A stretch of 64,000 nucleotides of DNA. Origin: Planococcus sp. 107-1 (GTDB lineage Bacteria > Bacillota > Bacilli > Bacillales_A > Planococcaceae). The stretch is from assembly GCF_021513255.1 (NCBI RefSeq), contig NZ_CP090977.1:744001-808000 (forward strand), in the 5' to 3' direction. Position 1 is the stretch's first letter; each line of letters opens with the position of its first letter. The translations under genes and the position numbers were made by a program. The notes below the pieces were generated by a model. That model saw only the letters and a program-made list of their open reading frames with translations. It did not search any database and was not told the origin of the DNA. Below, in pieces: positions 16,812 to 25,634 of the stretch.

Positions 16812-17357
16812 ATGCAGCACGATGAGGAGATGGTTGCAGCGGCAATAAAAGGCGACCGGCTGGCACTCCAGCATTTATTGAAAGATGAAAAAGAAAAATT
16901 GTACCGCATGGCATTTACATATGTGCGAAATGAAGAAGATGCAATCGACATTTTCCAACAAACCGTTCTTCAAGCAATTGAATCGGTGCATCAAGTAAAA
17001 GAAGCGGCTTACTTTTCAACATGGCTGACACGCATTTGCATCAATAAAGCATTGGCGCTATTAAAGAAGAATAAAAAGCTGATTGTCCTGGATGAATTGG
17101 AAGAGAGAAAAGCCCCCACTGATTCCATGGATATTGCCCAGCAATTGGATATGGAAAAGGCGCTTGGGTTATTGCCGGAAAAATACAAAACGGTTTTAAT
17201 GCTTCGTTTCTATCAGGATTTCACGGTAAAGCAAATTGCTGAATTTATGGAATGCCCGGAAGGTACAGTGAAAACCCTGATTCACCGGGGACTTGCGATG
17301 CTGAAAAGAGATTTGAAGGGAGTGTATGCAGATGAATGGCAAAGAGAATTCAATTAA
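16812..17357 (+). CDS. ECF-type RNA polymerase sigma factor (SigV/SigM-like)
   Basis: 181 residues from MQHDEEMVAAAIKGD. Region 2 is LYRMAFTYVRNEEDAIDIFQQTVLQAIESV with AAYFSTWLTRICINKAL; region 4 is LPEKYKTVLMLRFYQDFTVKQIAEFMECPEGTVKTLIHRGLAMLKRDL, a canonical helix-turn-helix. It directs RNA polymerase to envelope- or stress-type promoters. The start is uncertain: the frame is open from 16758, but AGAGAGG lies 9 nt before 16812. The 3' end overlaps the anti-sigma gene by 26 bases, the usual sigma/anti-sigma arrangement, and autoregulation is likely. Confidence 0.88.
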   Translation: MQHDEEMVAAAIKGDRLALQHLLKDEKEKLYRMAFTYVRNEEDAIDIFQQTVLQAIESVHQVKEAAYFSTWLTRICINKALALLKKNKKLIVLDELEERKAPTDSMDIAQQLDMEKALGLLPEKYKTVLMLRFYQDFTVKQIAEFMECPEGTVKTLIHRGLAMLKRDLKGVYADEWQREFN

Positions 17358-18414
17358 ACAAGCTTTAGAGAAAATCGAAGTTCCAGAAGCGCGTCTGGAT
17401 GCAATCATCGAAGAATCATTTTGGGAAACAGCAGCCGCTCCGGTTAAAGTGAAACGCCGGAATCGCTGGATGCCAGCGGTGGCAACCGTCGTTCTTGTAG
17501 CCGGTATTTCGGCAGCCACATTGTCAGCCGCTCCGGCACTTGCCAATTACATGGCTCAGTTGCCTGTCATCGGAAATGTCTTTTCGATATTCGCAGAAAA
17601 TAAACATGGCGTTGCAGCATTTGACCAATTTAGTGAAGATGTCGGACTCATACAGACAAGTAATGGCATCACCATTAGCATTGATGAAGCGATTTATGAT
17701 GGCACCAAATTGACTTTTACGTATCAAGTCGCTTCTGAAGCGCCATTAGACAGCTCGGCTTATCTGTCCAGTTTCCCGGAGCTGCTCGAAGCTGACGGAC
17801 CGACTGGCGGAATGCAGTCGGAAGTGATTGACGGAGTCATTGCAGGGATTGCAGAAATCACCCATCTCGATGAAGATGCCGAAGTTGTAAATGTCGTTTG
17901 GGAGCCGCAAGTTCTTTTCACGGAAGAAAAAGCGATTGCCGGAGATTGGAAATTTGAATTTGCGGTGAAGCAATTGGCTCAAAAACCGATTACCCTGGAT
18001 GAAAAAGTATCATCGGACGGAGTGACTGTCCACCTGCAGGAATTGACCATTACGGACATTGCTGTCAATATCGCTTATCAGCAATTAGTGGATCCGGCAA
18101 TTGTTGAAGCGGGCAATTTCGTTGAAGCCGAATTGATCGCAGGAGACGATTTAGGAAATGTTTATCGAATGCCGTTCAATGGCGGCAGTACCCCGGGAGA
18201 TGCCCTGACCGCGGAAGATTTTGAGTGGACCGCATCGCTCAGAGGCTTGGACCCGAATGCATCGATACTGACTTTTTATCCTTTCGGCCATATTAGTGGG
18301 CCGGCCATCGATCCGAAACGCGTGGAATTCGATGCCTTGGAATTTAATTTGAAAGAGGGGACGCATCGGCTCATCCAAGATCCGGACATTCCGGAACCTC
18401 CGCCATTTGAATAG
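17332..18414 (+). CDS. DUF4179 domain-containing anti-sigma factor
   Basis: 360 residues. A short cytoplasmic N-terminus (MNGKENSIKQALEKIEVPEARLDAIIEESF) would hold the sigma factor; one membrane span follows (WMPAVATVVLVAGISAATL, near residues 45-65). The large extracytoplasmic part begins APALANYMAQLPVIGNVFSIF, the conserved DUF4179 block found in RsiV-like and related anti-sigmas. The start at 17332 has GAAGGGAG 9 nt upstream, better than the ATG at 17326. It overlaps the sigma gene and ends the operon. Confidence 0.85.
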   Translation: MNGKENSIKQALEKIEVPEARLDAIIEESFWETAAAPVKVKRRNRWMPAVATVVLVAGISAATLSAAPALANYMAQLPVIGNVFSIFAENKHGVAAFDQFSEDVGLIQTSNGITISIDEAIYDGTKLTFTYQVASEAPLDSSAYLSSFPELLEADGPTGGMQSEVIDGVIAGIAEITHLDEDAEVVNVVWEPQVLFTEEKAIAGDWKFEFAVKQLAQKPITLDEKVSSDGVTVHLQELTITDIAVNIAYQQLVDPAIVEAGNFVEAELIAGDDLGNVYRMPFNGGSTPGDALTAEDFEWTASLRGLDPNASILTFYPFGHISGPAIDPKRVEFDALEFNLKEGTHRLIQDPDIPEPPPFE

Positions 18415-18424
18415 ATAAGAGGAA

Positions 18425-18457
18425 TCCGCTCGGGCAATTTGCAGGGCGGTTTTTTTC
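18425..18457 (+). terminator. Terminator of the sigma/anti-sigma operon
   Basis: Stem CCGCTC / GGGCGG (one G-U pair) with an 11-nt loop, followed by seven T residues. Weaker than most here. Confidence 0.5.
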
Positions 18458-18670
18458 ATCTTGAGAAATCTCGCCGGATTTGAAACTTTCCATGGTGTGG
18501 TTACGTCTTTTTAGTAGTGGACCCATTGTGAGAAGAATCTTTAAACTGTCATTCTTACCCAAAGTTTAGTAGAATAGAATATGTCATTCTTTGTAAAACT
18601 ACAAGAGACATTTTTCAACTGGAATGGTTCATTGCCATTACAATAATCCTCAACAACGAGAAGGTGCAAT

Positions 18671-20623
18671 ATGAATAAATTCAAAAAAATTGATAGAGAA
18701 ACGTTCAATAAGTTTATCCCGTTTTATATACTCGCGGTGGTCATGCTTTGGATGAAAACGTATATTTCGCAAAAAACGCAGTTTAAATTGGACGTCGATG
18801 GATTTTTGCAGGAATTCCTGCTGTTTATCAATCCACTCGGTTCCGCTTTATTGCTTTTGAGCTTATCGTTCTTTTTCAAAGGGACACGGAAGTATTTCTC
18901 GCTATTGGTCATTTATACGCTGATGACGATTCTTCTGTACGCAAATGCGGTTTATTACCGATTCTTCAGTGATTTCATCACGCTTCCGACTTTATTCCAA
19001 ACACAGAACTTCGGTGATTTGGGCGGCAGTGTCATGACACTCATTCAACCATGGGATGTTTTGTTCTTTGTGGATGTCGTTTTCTTGGCCGTTTTGGTCT
19101 TTTCGAAACGCTTCAAGAAAGACAAAACCAATTTCAGAACCAAAGTGGTCCTTCCGATGATCACCGCTGCATTAGCCATTTCATTCTTGAACTTGGCGAT
19201 GGCAGAAGGCGACCGCCCGCAATTATTGACGCGCGGTTTTGATAGAAGCTATATCGTGAAATATTTGGGGATGTACAACTACGCCCTGTATGACACGGTA
19301 GAAAGCTTGAAATCCTCTTCGCAGCGCGTTATGGCGGACAGCGACGATGTAACGGAAATCTTGAACTATACAAAATCCAATTATGCTTCGCCGAATGAAG
19401 AGTATTTCGGGGCAGCTGAAGGAATGAACGTAGTTTACTTGCATCTGGAATCATTCCAGACATTCCTGATGAATTATGAATTGAACGGCGAAGAAGTGAC
19501 GCCTTTCCTGAATTCGATGATTGAAGAGAAGAACACGCTTTACTTCGATAACTTCTTCCATCAAACAGCGCAGGGGAAAACTTCAGACGCGGAATTCATG
19601 TTAGAGAATTCTTTGTTCGGTTTGCCTAAGGGCTCGGCTTATATTACAAAAGGCCAGAATACCTACCAGGCGGCACCGGCAATCTTGAAAGACAAAGGCT
19701 ATGAATCGGCCGTTTTCCATGGCAATAATGCAACATTCTGGAATCGTTCCGAAGTCTACAAATCTTTCGGATTCGACAACTTCTTTGATATCGAATCTTA
19801 CACAGACCTTGAAGAAGGGGATATGGCAGAATACGGTGTAATGGATAAGCCGTTCTTTGACCAATCCATGGATATCCTAAAAACCTTGCCAGAGCCGTTC
19901 TATACGAAATTCATCACGGTTGCGCATCATTTCCCTTATGATATCGACCAGGAATTGACGACAATCGGCAAAGGCACAACAGGCGATGCAAGCGTGGATA
20001 ATTATTTCCAGACAGCGCGCTACGCAGATGAAGCGATTGAACAATTCTTCACAGACCTTGAAGAATCAGGTTTGGCTGATAACACGATGATCGTCATGTA
20101 CGGCGACCATTACGGAATTTCAGACAATCACAACAAAGCGATGGAACAGGTGCTAGGGAAAGAAATCACACCTGTAGAAAATACGAACTTGCAGCGTGTG
20201 CCGCTCTTTATCCACATTCCAGGAATGGAAGGCGGAATCGATCACACATTCAGCGGCCAGATCGACTTGCTTCCGACCTTGATGCATTTGCTGGGAATCG
20301 ACACCCAAGACTACCTGCATTTCGGCACCGACATATTATCGGACGAGCATAAAGAACTGGTGACCTTCCGAAATGGCGACTATGCAAGTCCAGAAATCTA
20401 CTCGATCGGTGATGTGTTCTATGATCCGAAAACCGGCTTGCCGATTGATGAAAGCAAGCAGGTACAAGCAGAAGAACTCCAAAACCAGGGCAATCTCAAA
20501 TTACAATTATCTGACGAAATCGTCAATGGCGATTTGTTGAGATTCTATGCTCCAGAAGGATTCACGCCTATCGACCCTTCTGAATACAATTACCAAACTG
20601 ATTTAAATGAAGAAACGGAATAA
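18671..20623 (+). CDS. ltaS: Lipoteichoic acid synthase family protein
   Basis: 650 residues, the usual LtaS length. Five N-terminal membrane helices (for example IPFYILAVVMLWMKTYI, GSALLLLSLSFFFKG, LLVIYTLMTILLYANAVYYRF) precede an extracellular sulfatase-like domain. MNVVYLHLESFQ supplies a metal ligand and T304 in GKTSDAEF is the catalytic threonine, matching T300 of the Staphylococcus aureus enzyme. IVMYGDHYGISDNHN holds the D/H metal ligands. It polymerises glycerol phosphate from phosphatidylglycerol into LTA outside the membrane. Monocistronic. Whether it is the main LtaS or a YfnI/YqgS-type paralogue cannot be decided here. Confidence 0.88.
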   Translation: MNKFKKIDRETFNKFIPFYILAVVMLWMKTYISQKTQFKLDVDGFLQEFLLFINPLGSALLLLSLSFFFKGTRKYFSLLVIYTLMTILLYANAVYYRFFSDFITLPTLFQTQNFGDLGGSVMTLIQPWDVLFFVDVVFLAVLVFSKRFKKDKTNFRTKVVLPMITAALAISFLNLAMAEGDRPQLLTRGFDRSYIVKYLGMYNYALYDTVESLKSSSQRVMADSDDVTEILNYTKSNYASPNEEYFGAAEGMNVVYLHLESFQTFLMNYELNGEEVTPFLNSMIEEKNTLYFDNFFHQTAQGKTSDAEFMLENSLFGLPKGSAYITKGQNTYQAAPAILKDKGYESAVFHGNNATFWNRSEVYKSFGFDNFFDIESYTDLEEGDMAEYGVMDKPFFDQSMDILKTLPEPFYTKFITVAHHFPYDIDQELTTIGKGTTGDASVDNYFQTARYADEAIEQFFTDLEESGLADNTMIVMYGDHYGISDNHNKAMEQVLGKEITPVENTNLQRVPLFIHIPGMEGGIDHTFSGQIDLLPTLMHLLGIDTQDYLHFGTDILSDEHKELVTFRNGDYASPEIYSIGDVFYDPKTGLPIDESKQVQAEELQNQGNLKLQLSDEIVNGDLLRFYAPEGFTPIDPSEYNYQTDLNEETE

Positions 20624-20629
20624 CAAACA

Positions 20630-20660
20630 AAAAACGGACCCCTTAAGGGGTCCGTTTTTT
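20630..20660 (+). terminator. Terminator after the LTA synthase gene
   Basis: Stem AAACGGACCCCTT / AAGGGGTCCGTTT followed by a T-run. Confidence 0.88.
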
Positions 20661-20732
20661 CGTATAAGAAACTACTTGCGCCTCGCATACTGCCTAAAGC
20701 CTATCGGGGCTAAACAGCTGCCTGCGCTTTTC

Positions 20733-21464
20733 TTATTGCAATAATAATGTGATGAAAATGCCGCATGCGGTGATGAATCCGACAATCGGGCCTGCTTTCT
20801 CATATGCTTCCGGCATCATCGTGGAGCAAATCATGGCGATGATGGCACCAGCTGCAAAGGATGAGAGAATGGCTTGGCTGTCTTCTGACATTTGATCAAG
20901 CAAGGAATAGCCGGCCAAAGAGCTGAGCGCGGATGCGACAAGGACGAATGTCCACATCGCTATTACTTTGGCTGTGCTGAATCCGCTTTTCTTTAAGCCG
21001 GAGGTGCTTGAAATGCCTTCGGGCAAATTGCTGATGAAAATGGCCGCGATCAAAGCGACGCTGACGCCGTTTCCGCTAGCTAGTGCAAGGCCGATCATGG
21101 CTGTTTCCGGAATAGCATCCATGATGGTCCCAATAAAAATTGCGATGCCTGAGTTGGGTCCATCCGGGGAATCTTTCCCATGGCCCGAACGCTTGCGATG
21201 ACGGGCGCCTCGATTGTTGATAATGATATCAAAAATAGTGAAAATTGCAGCTCCGCCTAAAAATCCTAAAGCGATTTGGGTCAATCCGCTGATTTCCATT
21301 GCTTCTCCTAATAGTTCATATGCGACGGCCCCGATTAAAGCACCCGTTCCGAGCGCCATTATGTATGCGATCAAGCGCTGTGGAAGCGAGACCAGCAAAA
21401 CAATGATCGCGCCCAGCAAATTGGCAGCCCCTGCAATGCCTCCCCATAACAATGCTTCTCCCAT
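20733..21464 (-). CDS. ZIP family metal transporter
   Basis: 243 residues with eight predicted membrane helices and the intracellular loop HRKRSGHGKDSPDG typical of ZIP proteins. Signature residues are in DAIPETAMIGLAL and ISNLPEGISSTSGLKKSG (helices IV and V, with the N/D-P-E metal-binding motifs). It probably imports zinc or another divalent metal across the membrane. No Fur/Zur regulator or clear metal box is visible. The short downstream gap has no convincing terminator for this strand. Confidence 0.87.
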   Translation of the reverse strand: MGEALLWGGIAGAANLLGAIIVLLVSLPQRLIAYIMALGTGALIGAVAYELLGEAMEISGLTQIALGFLGGAAIFTIFDIIINNRGARHRKRSGHGKDSPDGPNSGIAIFIGTIMDAIPETAMIGLALASGNGVSVALIAAIFISNLPEGISSTSGLKKSGFSTAKVIAMWTFVLVASALSSLAGYSLLDQMSEDSQAILSSFAAGAIIAMICSTMMPEAYEKAGPIVGFITACGIFITLLLQ

Positions 21465-21683
21465 ATCGATTCACCTTCCTATTGTAGCTATAAGAGCTTT
21501 CTACCCTTTTTGCTGTTTTTCAAGCCTCTTCTCATCTGAAATCATTTATTTCCCGGAACTGTATATGAAAGATGAAAATTCAGCGTATAATTAAATGTGA
21601 AGAAAGACACCGTAAATCTTGTTGGACGTATTATGAAACCGACAGAAGAAAAGATTTAACTAAGAGGGAAGAGTTGATAAGGC

Positions 21684-22274
21684 ATGAAAGCATTTATGAT
21701 GTATGCAATGGCTATTTTAGGCGGCTATGCGTTTAGTGAACTGTCCCAGCTTTGGTTCGGGGGCGAATGGATTTTCGGTATTTTGATCGTGGCATGGTTT
21801 GCGCTATTTCTGCAAGTATGGGAACGGCTAAAACCAGGTGGGGCTGGCCTCATCTTAGTTACCTTAATTACGCTGCTTAATATCGGGTACGTTTTTTTCG
21901 TGCAATATAGCATGAAAGCGATTTTTAGTTTCCTTATCGGTTTATTGCTTCTCCGTTTCTATAAGGGCAACAAGGATGTCGTATTGACGTCTCTGGCCAT
22001 TACTTTGAGCTATATCGCAATCAATGCCGCACCAGGAAATCAGTCGATCATGTGGTCGCTGTTCCTAATCGGCGGCGTGTCGACATTAATCGGTTTCCGT
22101 TATCATTTTCAATGGTTGAAGCGCTGCTTTATCGCTGTTTTTGGAATTGCAGCTTTGTTTTTGCTGGTTCTGAACTTCACCGTTTTATCGGATGTTCTCG
22201 TTTTTGCTTTGCTCCTTGGAGTAATCGGGTTGTCTTATAAATACTCAAGATACAGAGTGAAAACTGCTAAATGA
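21684..22274 (+). CDS. Hypothetical polytopic membrane protein
   Basis: 196 residues, unrecognised. About seven short hydrophobic segments (for example IFGILIVAWFALFLQVW, GAGLILVTLITLLNIGYVFFV, AIFSFLIGLLLLRFY, CFIAVFGIAALFLLVLNF) and a basic tail SYKYSRYRVKTAK. GAGGGAAGAG upstream of the ATG is the ribosome-binding site. It looks like the membrane part of small stress-associated proteins but carries no diagnostic motif. Monocistronic. Confidence 0.7.
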   Translation: MKAFMMYAMAILGGYAFSELSQLWFGGEWIFGILIVAWFALFLQVWERLKPGGAGLILVTLITLLNIGYVFFVQYSMKAIFSFLIGLLLLRFYKGNKDVVLTSLAITLSYIAINAAPGNQSIMWSLFLIGGVSTLIGFRYHFQWLKRCFIAVFGIAALFLLVLNFTVLSDVLVFALLLGVIGLSYKYSRYRVKTAK

Positions 22275-22276
22275 TT

Positions 22277-22316
22277 TAAGCTGGGCTCTCCAATAGTGGA
22301 GATGGCCCGGCTTATT
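22277..22316 (+). terminator. Terminator after the membrane protein gene
   Basis: Stem AAGCTGGGC..TCTCCA / TGGAGA..GCCCGGCTT with a one-base bulge, followed by a T-rich run. Confidence 0.75.
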
Positions 22317-22388
22317 TTTATTTTAAGAAAGTTAAAGACGGATGGTTTTTCCAAAGAACGGGTAGAGGTAAAGAGAGGAGTGGTTTAT

Positions 22389-23582
22389 ATGGTAATTAAA
22401 GAATTGATGAGGAGATTAGACCAGAAAGAACAGCGGATTATCGAAATTCGTCGCTATCTTCATGCACATCCTGAGCTGTCTTTTGAAGAAGAGGAGACTG
22501 CTGCCTATATTGAAGACTTTTATCAAGAGGTACCCGTCGATTCAGTGGAAACGAATGTTGGTGGATACCGGGGAATTGTGGCAACCGTCCAAGGCGGAAA
22601 ACCTGGGAAGACAATTGCTATCCGGGCTGATTTCGATGCGTTGCCGATATCCGAGGAAACCGATCTGCCCTTCGCTTCGAAAAATAAAGGCGTTATGCAT
22701 GCTTGCGGCCACGATGGGCACACGGCCTATATGCTCGTACTTGCTGAAACTTTGGCAGAACTAAAAAAGGACTTATCGGGGGCCATTAAAATTATTCATC
22801 AGCCGGCAGAAGAGATGCCGCCTGGAGGTGCAATCGGCATGATCGAAGCGGGAGTGCTAAAAGGCGTCGACGCAGTGTTTGGAATTCATGTGATGTCAAC
22901 GATGGAGACGGGGAAAATTTTCTATAGAAGCGGCAATGCCCAAACCGGGAGAGCACGTTTCAAGCTCACCGTGAAAGGGAAAGGCGGACATGGCTCATCT
23001 CCGCATATGGCGAATGATGCAATTGTGGCTGCGAGCTCATTTGTGATGAACTGCCAAACCATCATCAGCCGACGGATGGATCCTTTTGATACCGCAGTGG
23101 TGACCATCGGTTCATTTGACGGCAAAGGCCAGTTCAATGTCATCAAAGACACGGTGACATTGGAGGGAGATGTGCGGACGATGTCGCATGCTTCCCGGGG
23201 ATTGGTCGAAGCGGAAATACAGCGTTTTGCTGAAGGGCTTGAAGCTTCGTTCGGAGTGGAGACAACTTTGGAATACAATAATGATTATCCCGTTTTGTAT
23301 AATGATCCGGAAGTGACCGAACGGGTACGGCAAGCATTGATAAAAGCCGCAATTCCGGAAGTGGAAGCGGTAGAGGAAACGTTGCCGCAGCCGCCATCTG
23401 AGGATTTTGCCTATTATCTTCAAGAAAAGCCCGGCTGCTTTTTCTATGTAGGTGCGAAGCCAGCAGGCAAAGAGTGGTATCCGCACCACCATCCGAAATT
23501 TGAAATCGATGAAAAAAGCTTGTTGATCAGTGCAAAAGCCATGGCATCGGTAGTCGCTGCTTATTGCGGAAGAGAATCGTGA
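22389..23582 (+). CDS. M20 family metallopeptidase / amidohydrolase
   Basis: 397 residues from MVIKELMRRL, with AAGAGAGG upstream; the longer open frame (from 22296) has no ribosome-binding site and overlaps a terminator. Family blocks: RRYLHAHPELSFEEEETAAYI, IAIRADFDALPISEE (metal Asp), HACGHDGHTA (metal His and catalytic Asp/His), HQPAEEMPPGGA (catalytic and metal Glu), GKGGHGSSPHMANDAI (dimerisation domain) and PPSEDFAYYL near the end (metal His/Asp region). It hydrolyses an N-acyl or peptide bond of an amino-acid conjugate with two metal ions; the substrate is uncertain (amidohydrolase IAA/hippurate/AmaB-like). Confidence 0.9.
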   Translation: MVIKELMRRLDQKEQRIIEIRRYLHAHPELSFEEEETAAYIEDFYQEVPVDSVETNVGGYRGIVATVQGGKPGKTIAIRADFDALPISEETDLPFASKNKGVMHACGHDGHTAYMLVLAETLAELKKDLSGAIKIIHQPAEEMPPGGAIGMIEAGVLKGVDAVFGIHVMSTMETGKIFYRSGNAQTGRARFKLTVKGKGGHGSSPHMANDAIVAASSFVMNCQTIISRRMDPFDTAVVTIGSFDGKGQFNVIKDTVTLEGDVRTMSHASRGLVEAEIQRFAEGLEASFGVETTLEYNNDYPVLYNDPEVTERVRQALIKAAIPEVEAVEETLPQPPSEDFAYYLQEKPGCFFYVGAKPAGKEWYPHHHPKFEIDEKSLLISAKAMASVVAAYCGRES

Positions 23583-23594
23583 AGCAGGAATTTT

Positions 23595-23630
23595 CGATAA
23601 GTGTTTTTAGTTTTCTATAATCACTTATCG
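23595..23630. repeat. Perfect 9-bp inverted repeat
   Basis: CGATAAGTG (23595-23603) and CACTTATCG (23622-23630) flank an 18-nt AT-rich loop between the M20 and ribokinase genes. No T-run follows, so an operator is as likely as a terminator. Confidence 0.5.
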
Positions 23631-23714
23631 CATTGAAAGATACATGAGAATATGGTTTATGCATAAATTCGATGAAGTATGGTTGCAAACGGTTAATAGA
23701 TTGGAGAAATGACA

Positions 23715-24616
23715 ATGGATATTGCAGTAATAGGATCGAATATGGTCGACTTGATCACTTATTTAGAGCGGATGCCAGAAGAAGGCGAAACAATTGAAGC
23801 ACCGGAGTTCGAGATGGGATGCGGCGGAAAAGGCGCCAATCAGGCGGTGGCAGCAAGCCGCTTAGGTTCCGACGTGTTAATGGTGACAAAAGTCGGAAAC
23901 GATTTATTCGGCCAAAACACAATCGAAAATTTCAAGAAGAACAGCGTCCGTGTAGAAGCCGTCGAAGTCGGAACGAAAACGAGCGGCACGGCCCCGATTT
24001 TTGTAGATCCAAAGGCAAAAAATCGCATCATTATCATACAAGGTGCCAATAGTGAACTGCTCCCGGAAACGCTTGAGAAGCACCGAGACCGTATCGGCCA
24101 AGCAAAACTGATGGTGCTTCAATTGGAAATCCCGCTGGAGACGGTCTATCATGCGATTGAAATGGGCGAGGAACTCGGGATTCCTGTGCTTTTAAACCCA
24201 GCTCCAGCCAATCCGGCACTGGATATCGAATATGTAAAGAAATGCACGTATTTCGCTCCTAATGAGTCGGAACTTGGCATCTTAACAGACATGCCCGTAG
24301 AAACCGCAGATGAAATCAAATCAGCGGCAGCTTCCCTAGTGGAAAAAGGCGTACGAAATTTAATCGTTACAATGGGCGATAAAGGCGTCTTATGGATGAA
24401 TGCAGAAAAAGAATTATTCATAGAAGGCGAAAAAGTCGCAGCTGTGGATACAACCGGTGCCGGAGATTCCTTCATCGGCTGCTTTGCGCATTTTGTCACT
24501 AAGGGGAGCCCAATCGAAGAAGCGCTCCAAAAAGCCAATCAATATGCAGCGCAGGCGGTCCAAAAACGCGGACTCAAACCTCTTATCCAACACGCCAGGA
24601 ATTCACTGCCTATTAA
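23715..24616 (+). pseudogene. rbsK: Ribokinase (frameshift near the 3' end)
   Basis: About 300 residues if repaired, the normal length. PfkB-family motifs are intact: MDIAVIGSNMVDLI, GGKGANQAVAASRLG (signature 1), NPAPA, FAPNESE, VDTTGAGDSFIGCFA (signature 2 with the catalytic Asp). It phosphorylates D-ribose to ribose 5-phosphate. At GCGG 24568-24571 one G appears to be missing; restoring it gives KRGTQTSYPTRQEF and a stop at 24616, the normal ribokinase C-terminus, while the frame as written runs on to 24740. A cre/LacI-like sequence (TGCAAACGGTTAAT, 11 of 14) lies at 23684-23697. GGAG is 8 nt before the ATG at 23715. Confidence 0.83.
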
Positions 24617-24662
24617 ATGCGTACAACCCTTCAAGGATTATTTTTCAAACAATGGGGTAAAG

Positions 24663-24683
24663 GTTAAAATAACGTATTTTAAC
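24663..24683. promoter_or_regulatory. Perfect 21-bp palindrome next to a ribosome-binding site
   Basis: GTTAAAATA (24663-24671), spacer ACG, TATTTTAAC (24675-24683) abuts the AGGAGGG of the next gene. It could be an operator or an mRNA hairpin controlling translation of the small gene at 24697. Confidence 0.5.
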
Positions 24684-24696
24684 AGGAGGGATTTCT

Positions 24697-24915
24697 ATGA
24701 CGAGAAAAGGCACAGCTGGACGTACACCGCAGCAGCATAACGGCGCTCCCGATTCTGCCATCGACCAAGCCATCAAAAAAACAAAAGAAGTATTTGACGG
24801 CGAAAATGATGCAGTAAATTACGAAGACCTTAAAGGCCAGGATGAAAAAGAAGCGGCAAAAGAATATTCCAAAAAAGCAGCGAACGATCCGTCCCATGAG
24901 TCCAATAAAGAATAG
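24697..24915 (+). CDS. Small hydrophilic protein, unknown function
   Basis: 72 residues, very polar and without Cys: N-terminal basic part MTRKGTAGRTPQQHNG, then acidic/lysine-rich segments (KGQDEKEAAKEYSKKAANDPSHESNKE). It looks intrinsically disordered, of the kind seen in small Bacillales stress or spore-type proteins, but I do not recognise the family. AGGAGGG 7 nt before the ATG and a strong terminator after the stop argue that it is real. Confidence 0.7.
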   Translation: MTRKGTAGRTPQQHNGAPDSAIDQAIKKTKEVFDGENDAVNYEDLKGQDEKEAAKEYSKKAANDPSHESNKE

Positions 24916-24949
24916 CCGATAAAATTTAACTGAAGAATGAATCACAAAT

Positions 24950-24993
24950 GCCGCATCCAGTGTAAGACACGGTCTGGATGCGGTATTTTTTTA
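24950..24993 (+). terminator. Terminator of the small hydrophilic protein gene
   Basis: Stem CCGCATCCAG / CTGGATGCGG followed by TATTTTTTT. Confidence 0.87.
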
Positions 24994-25068
24994 GTGGGAA
25001 TTAAAATTGAAATTTCAGATAAAATATTTTACGATTCAAACAAGAACAGAATTGAAGGAGGAGAAAAT

Positions 25069-25455
25069 ATGATAGCTCGGGTAGGCCAGATTATGCTTTA
25101 TGTCAATAACCAGGATGAAGCTGTGCAGTTTTGGACAGAAATTGCTGGTTTTAAGGTCAAGGCTGATGAAGGCAACGGCGAAATGCGCTGGATCGAAATC
25201 ATGCCGGATGGTGCAGCAGAAACCAGCATTGTCCTTCATAATCGCGAGGCAGTCGCCCAGTTGTCTCCTGGCTTGAACTTGGACACGCCATCTCTGATGT
25301 TTTTCACAGAAGACCTGGAGCAATTCCGCCAAAAATTAACAGAGAACCATCTCATAGTCGGTGAAATTGTTGATATGCCGGGTGGCCGCGTTTTCAACTT
25401 TGCAGATTACGAAGCGAATTATTTTGCGGTCATGGAACAGAAGAAAACACAATAA
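25069..25455 (+). CDS. VOC family protein (glyoxalase/bleomycin resistance/dioxygenase fold)
   Basis: 128 residues from MIARVGQIMLYVNNQDEAVQFWTEIAGFKV, a typical opening of the paired beta-alpha-beta VOC fold; the second half has LMFFTEDLEQFRQKL and PGGRVFNFADYEANYFAVME. Members bind a metal and act on small molecules or sequester antibiotics; the substrate is not predictable. ATG at 25069 has GAAGGAGGAG 5-6 nt upstream. Confidence 0.85.
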   Translation: MIARVGQIMLYVNNQDEAVQFWTEIAGFKVKADEGNGEMRWIEIMPDGAAETSIVLHNREAVAQLSPGLNLDTPSLMFFTEDLEQFRQKLTENHLIVGEIVDMPGGRVFNFADYEANYFAVMEQKKTQ

Positions 25456-25502
25456 CATGTTTTAAGTGACGGTAAGAAGTGAATAAGTAATTAGGATGTA
25501 TG

Positions 25503-25544
25503 GAACGCCGGTAAAGTAGATACATGCTTTGCGGGCGTTTTTTC
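25503..25544 (+). terminator. Terminator after the VOC gene
   Basis: Imperfect stem AACGCC..TAAAG / CTTT..GGGCGTT followed by TTTTTT. Confidence 0.65.
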
Positions 25545-25634
25545 AGCATGCAAAAACCCGGTTTTGCTAGATATGTTACCATAGTAAAAATATACGGTTT
25601 AACAAATCCGATTAATTCTAATGAGAGGTGAAGC

